From Thermogemmatispora tikiterensis (lineage in GTDB: Bacteria; Chloroflexota; Ktedonobacteria; Ktedonobacterales; Ktedonobacteraceae), in NCBI RefSeq assembly GCF_003268475.1, contig NZ_MCIF01000002.1, forward strand, positions 3,704,671 to 3,768,670: a DNA stretch of 64,000 nt, given 5' to 3'. The notes beneath the pieces were generated by a model. The model was not told where the DNA came from and made no database searches. It saw only the letters and a list, made by a program, of their open reading frames with translations. Positions 7,189 through 15,472 of this stretch are shown here, one piece after another; position 1 is the stretch's first letter, and the number at the start of each line of letters is the position of its first letter. A program made the translations under genes and the position numbers.

Positions 7189-9791
7189 TGTTTGCCGAGG
7201 TGCTAACTGTGGCCGCTAGCTGGCAGGGCGAGCGACCCCTGTTGACTTATGAAATACCGGGGGAGCTGGCCGGACAACTTCAGCCGGGCCAGCTGGTGGC
7301 CGTTCCCTATGGCGAACGGCTGGTCGAAGGTATCATTTGGCAGCTGGCGGAGTCCTGCGAGCACAACGCGCCAGAAACGCTGCGCCCCCTGCATGCTCTG
7401 CTTGACCCGCAGCCGGTGCTTCTGCCTCATCAACGTGCCCTGGCGGAGTGGATGGCCGACTACTATGTGACCTCGCTGGCTCTGGTTGTACAGCTGATGC
7501 TCCCGCCTGGCTTGCTGCAGGGGTCGCGCGCTGTGCTGACTCTCGCCAATGCGGAGCCGCAAGCAACGACCTCGCTGCCGCTCCAGGCGCTGATCGGTCT
7601 GCTCCTGGATGAGGGCGAGATCGATGTTGCCCGCCTGCGGAGCATGCTGGGTCCTACGCGCGCCCGCCTTCTGCTCAAGGAAGCCGTGGCCAGTGGCCTG
7701 ATCGAGCGCGTGCCACGCCTGGCGGAGCCGCGTCTGCGTCCGCGGCTACAGCGCGCTGTGCGACTCTGTCTGAGCGGCGAGGAGCTGGCTGCCTGGAAGC
7801 GGCGTCTGCAAGAAAGCCTTCCACAGAATCTGGTGCCCGATGTCGCTCCTGCCTCAACCATCGAGCTGCTGCATTTCTCTCCTCCGCTACGCCGACGTCC
7901 ATCCTCGGCGGCCCCTTTGTCGCTTGGAGGGCCTGCGGTCAAAGCCCCTGCCGCGGCAGCCGATGGGGGCCCACCAAGTCAGGAGGGCCTGCGCGCTCTG
8001 CGCGCTCTGGCTGCCGTCGACTTACTGGAACACAGCCTGCCCGATGTCATCTGGACGCCGAGCCGCCTGGCGCGCGCCAGTGGACTCACCCAGGCTCAGC
8101 TGCAGCAGCTCATCGCTGAGGGCGTTCTGGCGATCGAAGAGAACGTGGAGGTCCGGCGCGACCCGTTGCGCGATCGACACATTGCGCCTGGCGCCCCGCT
8201 GCCGCTGACGCCTGCTCAGGAGGCGGCCTTGCGCGCCATTCTTGCCCCCGAAGCCGCTCAGCGCCCCTTGCTACTGCATGGCGTCACCGGTAGTGGCAAA
8301 ACCGAGGTCTATCTGCAAGCTCTGGCGGCCCTCATTGCTCGGGGCAAGAAAGGTCTTGTGCTGGTCCCTGAGATTGCCATCACTGCCCAGGCCATCCAGC
8401 GTGTTGCTGGGCGCTTCCCGGGACGGGTAGCAATTATCCACAGCGCCCTCAGTCCGGGTGAGCGCTACGATGAATGGCGGCGCATTCGGGCCGGTCAGGT
8501 TGATGTCGTCCTCGGCTCACGCTCCGCCCTCTTTGTCCCCTTACCCGACCTGGGCATCATCATCCTTGACGAAGAGCACGAGACGGCCTACAAGCAAGAG
8601 GAGCGCCGGCCCACCTACCACGCTCGTGAGGTAGCCTGCACCTTGGGGCGGCTCCTTGATATTCCCGTTGTTCTTGGCAGCGCTACCCCTTCCGTGACCA
8701 GCTTCTATCGTGCCCAGCAAGGGGCCTATCAGCTCGTGGAGCTGCCCGAGCGCATTGGGGCCCCTCTGCCCCCGGTAGAGGTCGTCGACCTGCGCAGCGA
8801 GCTGCACGCCGGTAACACCAGCATTCTCAGTCGTCGCCTGCGTAGCGAGCTGGAGCGTGTCCTGGCCCGGCACCAGCAGGCCATTCTCTATCTCAATCGC
8901 CGCGGAGCGGCCAGCTGCGTCCTCTGTCGCGAGTGCGGCTATGTAGCCATGTGCGAACACTGCGACGTGCCGTTGACCTATCACGCCACTGAGCGCATCC
9001 TCCTCTGCCACTACTGTAATCTTCAGCGTCCCGTCTTGACGCGCTGCCCCCACTGTGACAATCACGGCCTGCGCTACTTCGGCGTCGGCACCGAGAAAGT
9101 CGAGCAGGCGATCCAGCAGACCTTTCCCAAGGCCCGGCTGCTGCGCTGGGACCGCGACACCGCTCGCACGCGGCGCGCTCATGAGCAGCTCCTGGACCGC
9201 TTTGCCAATCATGAAGCCGACATACTGATCGGCACCCAAATGATTGCCAAGGGCCTCGATCTGCCTGGAGTGACCCTGGTGGGAGTAGTCGCTGCCGACA
9301 TCGCCCTCATGCTGCCAGATTTCGCCGCCACCGAGCGCGCCTTCACGCTCCTCACCCAGGTGGCGGGTCGAGCCGGGCGCGGTAGCGAGTCTGGGCTGGT
9401 GATCATCCAAACCTTCAATCCAGAGCACTTTGCCATTGAAACCGCCTCGCGCCATGCCTACCACGAATTCTACGCTGCCGAGATCGCTCTCCGTCAGCGC
9501 TACGGCTATCCCCCCTTCCGCCAGTTTGTCAAGTTCACCTACAGCCATAGTAACCGACGTCGCGCCCAGAATGAGGCCCTTCTCTTGCGCGAGCAGCTCG
9601 ATCGCACTATTGCCGAGCTGGAGTTAGAGGAGACCGACATCGTGGGACCTGCCCCGGCAGTAATGGAACGCATCCGCGACGAATTCCGCTGGCAAATGAT
9701 TGCACGCGGCCCTGATCTGCGTCCCCTGCTACGCGCGATCTCCATTCCGCCGGGCTGGCACATCGACATCGACCCGGTGAGCACCATGTAA
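7188..9791 (+). CDS. priA: Primosomal protein N' (replication restart helicase PriA)
   Basis: 867 residues from GTG at 7188, which shares bases with the mutL stop (TAGTG) and has GGGAGGCGC just upstream; an in-frame ATG at 7119 lies inside mutL. The N-terminal DNA-binding domain is followed by a superfamily 2 helicase core: Walker A GVTGSGKTEV, DEEHE box, GSATPS motif III and QVAGRAGRG motif VI. Between the helicase lobes sit the PriA zinc-binding cysteines, CVLCRECG, CEHC, CHYC and CPHC. It reloads the replication machinery at stalled forks. Pairing with mutL suggests a shared DNA-maintenance transcript with translational coupling. Motifs are complete, so function is expected to be normal. 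Confidence 0.95.
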   Translation: MFAEVLTVAASWQGERPLLTYEIPGELAGQLQPGQLVAVPYGERLVEGIIWQLAESCEHNAPETLRPLHALLDPQPVLLPHQRALAEWMADYYVTSLALVVQLMLPPGLLQGSRAVLTLANAEPQATTSLPLQALIGLLLDEGEIDVARLRSMLGPTRARLLLKEAVASGLIERVPRLAEPRLRPRLQRAVRLCLSGEELAAWKRRLQESLPQNLVPDVAPASTIELLHFSPPLRRRPSSAAPLSLGGPAVKAPAAAADGGPPSQEGLRALRALAAVDLLEHSLPDVIWTPSRLARASGLTQAQLQQLIAEGVLAIEENVEVRRDPLRDRHIAPGAPLPLTPAQEAALRAILAPEAAQRPLLLHGVTGSGKTEVYLQALAALIARGKKGLVLVPEIAITAQAIQRVAGRFPGRVAIIHSALSPGERYDEWRRIRAGQVDVVLGSRSALFVPLPDLGIIILDEEHETAYKQEERRPTYHAREVACTLGRLLDIPVVLGSATPSVTSFYRAQQGAYQLVELPERIGAPLPPVEVVDLRSELHAGNTSILSRRLRSELERVLARHQQAILYLNRRGAASCVLCRECGYVAMCEHCDVPLTYHATERILLCHYCNLQRPVLTRCPHCDNHGLRYFGVGTEKVEQAIQQTFPKARLLRWDRDTARTRRAHEQLLDRFANHEADILIGTQMIAKGLDLPGVTLVGVVAADIALMLPDFAATERAFTLLTQVAGRAGRGSESGLVIIQTFNPEHFAIETASRHAYHEFYAAEIALRQRYGYPPFRQFVKFTYSHSNRRRAQNEALLLREQLDRTIAELELEETDIVGPAPAVMERIRDEFRWQMIARGPDLRPLLRAISIPPGWHIDIDPVSTM

Positions 9792-9815
9792 AAGCCATCC
9801 CACCCGGGTCAATCG

Positions 9816-12800
9816 CTAGGGAATAGCCTCAATCCGTACGCATCCCTGGCCAGGCATCAGGCGCACGCCCAGACGGCGGCTGATCCTCCAGAGCGCCTCA
9901 TAGACGGCATCGGCAATGTCCGCGTCCTGGAGCAGCCCCGTCAACGTCTGCAGGGTCTCCTGATCCTGGGCGAGCTGTCCGAGCGCTTCCGCCAGGGCGC
10001 GGCGCAGGTACTTATCTTCCTCCTCGCGACAGAGCAGGTGCAGGAGTTGGGGGACAATCGAGCGCTCGCCGAGCTGACCAAGGGTATGGGCAATGGTGCA
10101 ACGCACCGGTAGCTCAACCTCCTCGTCGCTGAGCAGGGCCAGTAAGTATGGCCCCACACTGCGCTCGCCCAGATTGCCCAGCGTACGAGCAATCGCCTCA
10201 CGCATCCAGGAGCCGCGCCGCCGGTCGGCCAGCAGCGTCAACAGTTGCGGCACCACCCAGCGCTCGCCCAGATGGCCCAAAGCCCCCGCGATTGCCTCGC
10301 GCACCGGCAGCTCAACCTCTTCATCGGCCAGCAGCTCCAGCAGCAAGGGAATGACCGAACGCTCCCCCAGGTAGCCCAAGGCTACCGCAGTGGCATACCG
10401 TACCGAGCGATCAATATATTCGTTGTCAAGCAGGCCCAAGAGCTGCGGAATCAGGCTACGCTCCCCCAGGCGGGCCAAAGCCGCCGCGATCGCATGGCGC
10501 AGTGGCAGCGGCAAGCGCTCATCAGCGAGCAAGCGCAGCAGCTGAGGGGCGACGGAGCGCTCGCCCAGCTGGCCCAGGGCCGCTGCCAGCGTATGGCGCA
10601 GCGACAGCGGGAGACGCTCATCGATCAGCAGGGCCAGTAGCTGGGGGACGATGGAGCGCTCGCCGAGTTGACCCAGCGTCGCCGCAATGGCATCACGTAC
10701 CGAGGGATCAACCGCTTCATCCGTCAGCAGACGCAGCAGCTGGGGCGCAATGGAGCGCTCCCCCAGGTAGCCCAGAGCATGGGCAATGGCATAGCGTACC
10801 GAGGGATCGATTCCTTCATCGGAGAGCAGACGCAGCAGATGCGGCACAATAGAGCGCTCCCCGATCCGACCCAGGGCATTGGCAATGGCATAGCGCACCG
10901 AGGCATCGAGCTGCTCATCGACCAGAAGGTGGACAAGCGGCAGCGCTAGCGAACGCTCTCCAAGCCGACCCAGGGCATCAGCGATGGCATCGCGAACCTG
11001 GACGTCAACCCCCTCATCGGCCAGCAGATGCAAGAGGCCCATATTGACCCACTCTCCGCCGATCTCCGCCAGCACCTCTGCACTATTGCGCCGGTCCAAA
11101 GGATAGGGCGTCGCTGTCAGCAGAGCAAAGAGACGGCTGATAACCTCCTGACGCAGACCGCTCTCGCGCATCGTCGGACGCATGGCCAGACAGCGTCCCG
11201 CCAACAGCAGATTCGTATGGAAGAGATCGTCGCTGGAGCGGCGTCGCCCGCCACTGCCAAGCAGGTGCTGAAGCAGCGGGCTGATATCGCTCACTCGCCC
11301 CGCGTAGAGCAGAATCACCTCTTCCCACCAGGGATTGCCTCGCCGTTTAATCAGCTCCAGTAACTTTCCATGCTCGACAGCGTAGAGAGCAGTGAGATAC
11401 TCCTGTAACGTCAAATGAAGGAAACCATACCAACCACGAGCCTGCTCCTTCAAGAGGGTGTGCTGCCCAATGATCTCGCTAAAGATCTCCTGACTCTGTT
11501 CGGCATCGAGGCCGATAGTGGGCAAGAAGCGGGCGATTTCCTGCAACAGCTCATCCTCGGGAAAGTAGCGCTGGCCACGCAGGTGGAAATGCCAGGCGAT
11601 TGCCTCCAGCAGCTGGAGCTTATGCTGGGGCAAAAATTGACAGTGACGGCGGATATCGCGGCTGCTATCCCAGCGCGTCAGCAGCGTCTCCACACAGCGT
11701 CGATAGAGTTCCACGCGTCGATCTGGCAGATCCAGTTGCTCTTCATAGAGCAGGACGATCAGCGAGAGCAGTAGTGGATTGCCTGCCAGGGCCTGGACGC
11801 GGGGACTGCGTTCGAGACGATAGATCAGATCGTTCGCCGCCTCGGGGCGTAGCTGCGAGCCGGTCAGAGCCAGCCAGCGCTGAATGAACTGGCGAATGTC
11901 CTCGGGTCGAAAATCGAGCACCTCCAGCTCGCGGAAGCCAGTGAGGCGGCTGCGCTGGTGATAGCCGGCCTTGCGCGCCGTCACCACGATTGGCACCTGG
12001 GGGTAGCGCGTGGCCAGCTCTACAATCATCATAACGACAGAACGATAGGTTGACTCAGCCTCATCCTTACTGGCACCGGTCAGTGTCTCATCGAGCGCGT
12101 CGAGCAGCAGGAGCGCGCGCCCCTCTTGTAAACGGGAGTGCATCAGCGCCAGGGCCGTAGCCCGAGGGATGCGATAGCGCTCCTCCCATGTCCGTGCGGC
12201 AAATTGAATAATATCGATGTTATGAGGCGTAGCGATAGGGCTGGCAGAGACGAAGGTATTCAGCTCAACGAAGATAGGGAGGTCAGGCAGGCCCTCTAGC
12301 TGGCCAGAGAGCGAGCGCAACGCCAGATATTTCAGGAGGGTTGTCTTGCCGGCGCCCGGGTCTCCCAGCACCACGCTGCGGCGATAGCGGCGAATGGCCT
12401 CATCTGGGTCGAGCGTCGAGGCTGCCTGGCTATCGCAATAGCGGTGGCCGCTGCGGCAGAGGTCGACGAGATCGCCGCTTAACTGTCGTCCGTAGCGCTC
12501 CTCATCGAGCTGGTAGCCCGGGCGGGTCTCCTCATGCAGGCGCACACGGATATAGAGATCGAGCAGATTGATAGGAAGATTCATATCAAGAATCTGGAGG
12601 TGGGTCAAGCGAGGATCGACGCGCAACCCTGCCTGATACTGCTCAAGCGCCTGGCGCAGGCAGCGAGCGGAGAGGCGCTGACGCCAGGCATTGGCCTCCT
12701 CTTCGCTCTGGGAGGCGCGCAAGCGCCCCAGATAGAGATTAACGGAGGCGGGGATGGCTGCGGCCAGCACAGCCCCCACCAGAGAGATGAAAGCCACCAC

Positions 12801-13010
12801 GATCGGCGTATTTTCCCACCATGCACCGCTGCTGGGAGGGCCAGCGAGCAGAGCCATTGCCATCAGCCCTGGCGCCGTTCGTGCGGCTACTGGCTGTTCC
12901 GGCCAGCCAGAGGAGAGCACACGTGGAGCAATGATTGCCCAGCCGAAGAGTGTCTGGGTCAGGATCATTGTGCCCATCGTTGCCAGAAGACGAAGAGAGC
13001 GGGTACACAT
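9816..13010 (-). CDS. Membrane-anchored NACHT-type NTPase with C-terminal HEAT repeats
   Basis: About 1064 residues from the ATG at 13010 (MCTRSLRLLATM), which follows GAGGACGGT; the open frame continues upstream to 13469 but reads as non-coding and overlaps a good promoter. Two hydrophobic segments lie near residues 10-28 and 70-90. The NTPase follows, with Walker A GDPGAGKTT (about 216-224) and a NACHT-style Walker B ALLLLDALDET (about 299-309). From about 650 to 1030 there are at least ten 33-residue HEAT units, each opening GERS-x3-P-x-LL. Such STAND proteins oligomerise on sensing a trigger; in bacteria many NACHT proteins act in phage defence, others in regulation. No separate effector domain or nuclease is visible, and it seems monocistronic. 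A defence role is inference. Confidence 0.8.
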   Translation of the reverse strand: MCTRSLRLLATMGTMILTQTLFGWAIIAPRVLSSGWPEQPVAARTAPGLMAMALLAGPPSSGAWWENTPIVVAFISLVGAVLAAAIPASVNLYLGRLRASQSEEEANAWRQRLSARCLRQALEQYQAGLRVDPRLTHLQILDMNLPINLLDLYIRVRLHEETRPGYQLDEERYGRQLSGDLVDLCRSGHRYCDSQAASTLDPDEAIRRYRRSVVLGDPGAGKTTLLKYLALRSLSGQLEGLPDLPIFVELNTFVSASPIATPHNIDIIQFAARTWEERYRIPRATALALMHSRLQEGRALLLLDALDETLTGASKDEAESTYRSVVMMIVELATRYPQVPIVVTARKAGYHQRSRLTGFRELEVLDFRPEDIRQFIQRWLALTGSQLRPEAANDLIYRLERSPRVQALAGNPLLLSLIVLLYEEQLDLPDRRVELYRRCVETLLTRWDSSRDIRRHCQFLPQHKLQLLEAIAWHFHLRGQRYFPEDELLQEIARFLPTIGLDAEQSQEIFSEIIGQHTLLKEQARGWYGFLHLTLQEYLTALYAVEHGKLLELIKRRGNPWWEEVILLYAGRVSDISPLLQHLLGSGGRRRSSDDLFHTNLLLAGRCLAMRPTMRESGLRQEVISRLFALLTATPYPLDRRNSAEVLAEIGGEWVNMGLLHLLADEGVDVQVRDAIADALGRLGERSLALPLVHLLVDEQLDASVRYAIANALGRIGERSIVPHLLRLLSDEGIDPSVRYAIAHALGYLGERSIAPQLLRLLTDEAVDPSVRDAIAATLGQLGERSIVPQLLALLIDERLPLSLRHTLAAALGQLGERSVAPQLLRLLADERLPLPLRHAIAAALARLGERSLIPQLLGLLDNEYIDRSVRYATAVALGYLGERSVIPLLLELLADEEVELPVREAIAGALGHLGERWVVPQLLTLLADRRRGSWMREAIARTLGNLGERSVGPYLLALLSDEEVELPVRCTIAHTLGQLGERSIVPQLLHLLCREEEDKYLRRALAEALGQLAQDQETLQTLTGLLQDADIADAVYEALWRISRRLGVRLMPGQGCVRIEAIP
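9990..11010 (-). repeat. Tandem 99-bp coding repeats (HEAT units)
   Basis: The GERS codon string recurs about every 99 bases on the minus strand (plus-strand positions near 10061, 10160, 10260, 10358, 10459, 10556, 10656, 10754, 10853 and 10951). Units share much nucleotide sequence, for example GCGCTC(G/C)CCCAG, so unit gain or loss by recombination is plausible. Confidence 0.75.
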
Positions 13011-13600
13011 ACCGTCCTCGTTTCTTGGCTTGCGCACGCTGCATGCGAATACAGGCTGCCGCGAGCGGAGAACTGTGAGCCTGGAGTAAGCCTTGGTCAA
13101 TATCAAGCACATCGAACAGATCACCACCTTCGTTTCCCCCCTGTGCTGGCGGGCGAAGAGAACAAGGCGGTAGTGCTGTGCGCTCAAGCCTCTCTTGCCG
13201 CCCGCCACCCTAGGGGGAAGAGAGGCAAAGATAGGAGGACGCAAAGCCGGCCAAGCCCCAGACTGGGAGCTGCTGCCTGCTGCCTCGACCCTCTCCTGAG
13301 AAGCTGTACTACCCTGTACCAGCAGGCTCGTGTGCGACGCTGCAAGGGGTATGTCGAAGGAAGAAGAAAGTCCTGGGACAACCCCGTCTGGAGGCGCTGG
13401 GGCATCCTGGACCCCGTGGTCTCTCTGCATCCTAGAAAAGAGGATAGTTGTTAGTTTGTTCTCTGTCAAAATAATTCCGCTAAATGGAACTATTCGCTAT
13501 TCTTATGGATAGCATAGAGAGGAGCTATATCTTTATCATCTGATCAATAAGAAGAAGATCAGCTGAATTACCATTTAAAAGTATGGGTAAATAAGAAAAT
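13011..13600. other. Long leader / intergenic region upstream of the NACHT gene
   Basis: Nearly 600 bases between the NACHT start and the terminator of the peptidase gene. It holds a strong minus-strand promoter at 13441-13469 and then about 425 bases of GC-rich leader. I see no convincing gene or riboswitch in it. 13470-13600 is AT-rich. Confidence 0.4.
13441..13469 (-). promoter_or_regulatory. Sigma-A promoter for the NACHT-HEAT gene
   Basis: Minus strand: a perfect TTGACA (13469-13464), 17-base spacer, TATCCT (13446-13441). It supports the shorter gene start, because the longest open frame would begin inside this promoter. Confidence 0.6.
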
Positions 13601-13634
13601 GGTGCTGTTCCTGGCAAGCGTCAGGAACAGCACC
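13601..13634 (-). terminator. Intrinsic terminator of the first S53 peptidase gene
   Basis: A perfect 13-base stem, GGTGCTGTTCCTG / CAGGAACAGCACC, with an 8-base loop. On the minus strand it is followed by ATTTTCTTATTT. It lies about 60 bases past the stop codon of the gene ending at 13695. Confidence 0.8.
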
Positions 13635-13694
13635 AGCGTGGATCAATTCAGCCCCGGGCCTATTGCTCGCTGGCTCTAGAGAAGGGGGAGTTCC

Positions 13695-15089
13695 TTAACG
13701 GAAGTGAGAGAGCAAGGGACGCATTGGGGCAGACGAAGGAGGTTGGATCAGCAAAGGAAGCAGCTTGGCCACCCGTGGCGTTCCCAGACCGGTCACGGCG
13801 TCCCAGCCAGGGCCGGCGCTATAGCCCTGGATGGCGACGGCGTTGCCCAGCCCATCCTGGCCGACAAAGGTATTGTCGCCCGAGGTAATGTCATGGAAAG
13901 CCTGCGTATAGAGATTCGAGCGTCCGATCGCGTAGAGAGCGGGGTTCAGGTTGCCCAGGCGATGGCCGGCCAGTTGATCGGCCAGAGCGGCGATCCCGGC
14001 CCACTGAGGCGAGCCGGCGCTTGTACCGCCGAAGCGGAAGACCAGATCCTCGCCCTCGCCTGATGAACTCCAGACCACCAGCACGCCGCTATCGATGCCG
14101 GCGTTGAAGGCCACGTCCGGCAGACCGCGGTAGCCGCCGATCTGGGCCACCCCATTCTGGTAATCGGGCCGCGAATAGATGGTACTAAAGCCCCCACCGC
14201 TGGCCGCCTGATACTGTGGCTCATCCCAGGCTTCCTCGCCCTGATAGCTTCCCTGCGTGCCGTTCGCCTCTAGCAGCGTCCCGCCAACTGCCGTGACCAG
14301 CGGATCGCTGGCCGGCGAAGAGACACTCAGGAAGTAGGAGTTGCCATCACAGGTATACTGAGCCGCGCCCTGATCGCCCGAGGCGGCAAAGAGCGTCATC
14401 CCTTGCGCCACCGCTTTGGCGAACAGCTCATGCTCCTGCTTGAGCAACTGGGGATCAACACAGCTCTCACCCTCGCCAAAGCTCTGCGAAATGATATCGC
14501 CCAGATTGTGCTCGACCGCGTAGCGCGTCGCGTTCAACACGTCGATATCCTGGTTGGACTTGGCCAGCACCAGAGTGATGGCCGCATCCGGCGCGATGGC
14601 ATGCGCCCATTCCACATCAAGGCTGATCTCAGCAGCCCAGCCGACCTGGTTGCTGTCGAAGGCATTGAAAGGCGGCAGGCCATCGGGTGCTACAATATTG
14701 AAGCTGGGCGGGTCTGGTAAACCGAAGAGCGTGTCGAAGGTGTGCAGGTCATGGCGGATCGTCGGACTCTGGTAGGCATCGATGATCACGATGGTGTGCC
14801 CTTTCCCGGTGATCCCCTTGGCCAGGACGGGGGCAATCTCATAGGCGGTCTGAATCTGCTTCGGCCCGAAACAGGTCGCCGGATTCGTCGTCTGGCATGG
14901 GAAGGTGCGATCCTTGTTGACCGCGCCAGCGTAGATGTACTCGGGCCGATTGATCACGTAGTGCGGTTTGGCCGCTTGGACGATCTGATTGGCATAGAAG
15001 TGGATCAGTGTCCCTACCAGTAAGCCACACAGGACGATGGCGGTGGCTACCAGGTGCGGCAGCCAGCGCGTAATGGGGGTTCTCTCCAT
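13695..15089 (-). CDS. S53 (sedolisin/kumamolisin-like) serine-carboxyl peptidase, no classical prodomain
   Basis: 464 residues from the ATG at 15089, which has AAGGAGGTC upstream; an alternative ATG at 15125 is less well placed. A single N-terminal hydrophobic segment (VATAIVLCGLLVGTLIHF) is a signal peptide or anchor, so the enzyme is exported. The catalytic domain starts about 90 residues in. It has the S53 Glu/Asp pair in AAEISLDVEW, the oxyanion Asp in AASGDQGA and the catalytic Ser in FGGTSAGSPQW. These peptidases work best in acid. The usual large pro-kumamolisin domain is missing, as there is only a short spacer before the catalytic domain. It has its own promoter and terminator and a close paralogue immediately upstream at 15473-16876. 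Confidence 0.88.
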   Translation of the reverse strand: MERTPITRWLPHLVATAIVLCGLLVGTLIHFYANQIVQAAKPHYVINRPEYIYAGAVNKDRTFPCQTTNPATCFGPKQIQTAYEIAPVLAKGITGKGHTIVIIDAYQSPTIRHDLHTFDTLFGLPDPPSFNIVAPDGLPPFNAFDSNQVGWAAEISLDVEWAHAIAPDAAITLVLAKSNQDIDVLNATRYAVEHNLGDIISQSFGEGESCVDPQLLKQEHELFAKAVAQGMTLFAASGDQGAAQYTCDGNSYFLSVSSPASDPLVTAVGGTLLEANGTQGSYQGEEAWDEPQYQAASGGGFSTIYSRPDYQNGVAQIGGYRGLPDVAFNAGIDSGVLVVWSSSGEGEDLVFRFGGTSAGSPQWAGIAALADQLAGHRLGNLNPALYAIGRSNLYTQAFHDITSGDNTFVGQDGLGNAVAIQGYSAGPGWDAVTGLGTPRVAKLLPLLIQPPSSAPMRPLLSHFR

Positions 15090-15166
15090 GAGAATTGTGA
15101 CCTCCTTGTGAGCTAAACGGGACAATGTGCGCCGCGATCGATACCTTGCGGCACTCCATCAATCTT

Positions 15167-15194
15167 AGTGTAGGAGGATACAACCGCTTTTGAA
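15167..15194 (-). promoter_or_regulatory. Probable promoter of the first S53 peptidase gene
   Basis: Minus strand TTCAAA, 16-base spacer, TACACT, about 80 bases before the ATG. The rest of the 15195-15438 gap is AT-rich (15195-15300) and otherwise featureless to me. Confidence 0.45.
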
Positions 15195-15438
15195 TAGATA
15201 AAATCAGTTAAAACATGGTTAAAGATGATGATAATCCAGTAAATGTTTGAGAGGTACAGAGATAGAAATATATAGATAAAAATGCTGAAAAATGGAAGGA
15301 ACGGGGGATAGGAGAAAGAAGCTGAGGCAGGGAGAAGGGGCGACTAGAGGAATAGACTGGGGAGAGAGAGGCCGAGCGACGCGGGTGAGGGCCGACTTTG
15401 CCTCTTCTCTTCCCAGTCTGACTTGCGATCAGTCAAGT

Positions 15439-15466
15439 CTCTGGCTTACTAGCTGGTAAGCCAGAG
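15439..15466 (-). terminator. Hairpin directly after the second S53 peptidase gene
   Basis: Perfect 11-base stem CTCTGGCTTAC / GTAAGCCAGAG with a 6-base loop, 7 bases past the stop codon of the minus-strand gene ending at 15473. No strong T-run follows, so termination may be partial, or it may be a 3'-stabilising hairpin. Confidence 0.55.
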
Positions 15467-15472
15467 GTTGTC

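Noticed and set aside
8541..9548. Minus-strand open frame of over 330 codons inside priA
   Set aside because: Antisense shadow of a conserved helicase in GC-rich DNA.
10060..10960. Regular 99-bp spacing considered as a CRISPR array
   Set aside because: The repeats are in-frame coding HEAT units with diverged sequence and no unique spacers.
13011..13469. N-terminal extension of the NACHT protein up to 13469
   Set aside because: The extra 153 codons read as non-coding, overlap a TTGACA-17-TATCCT promoter, and a ribosome site precedes the ATG at 13010.
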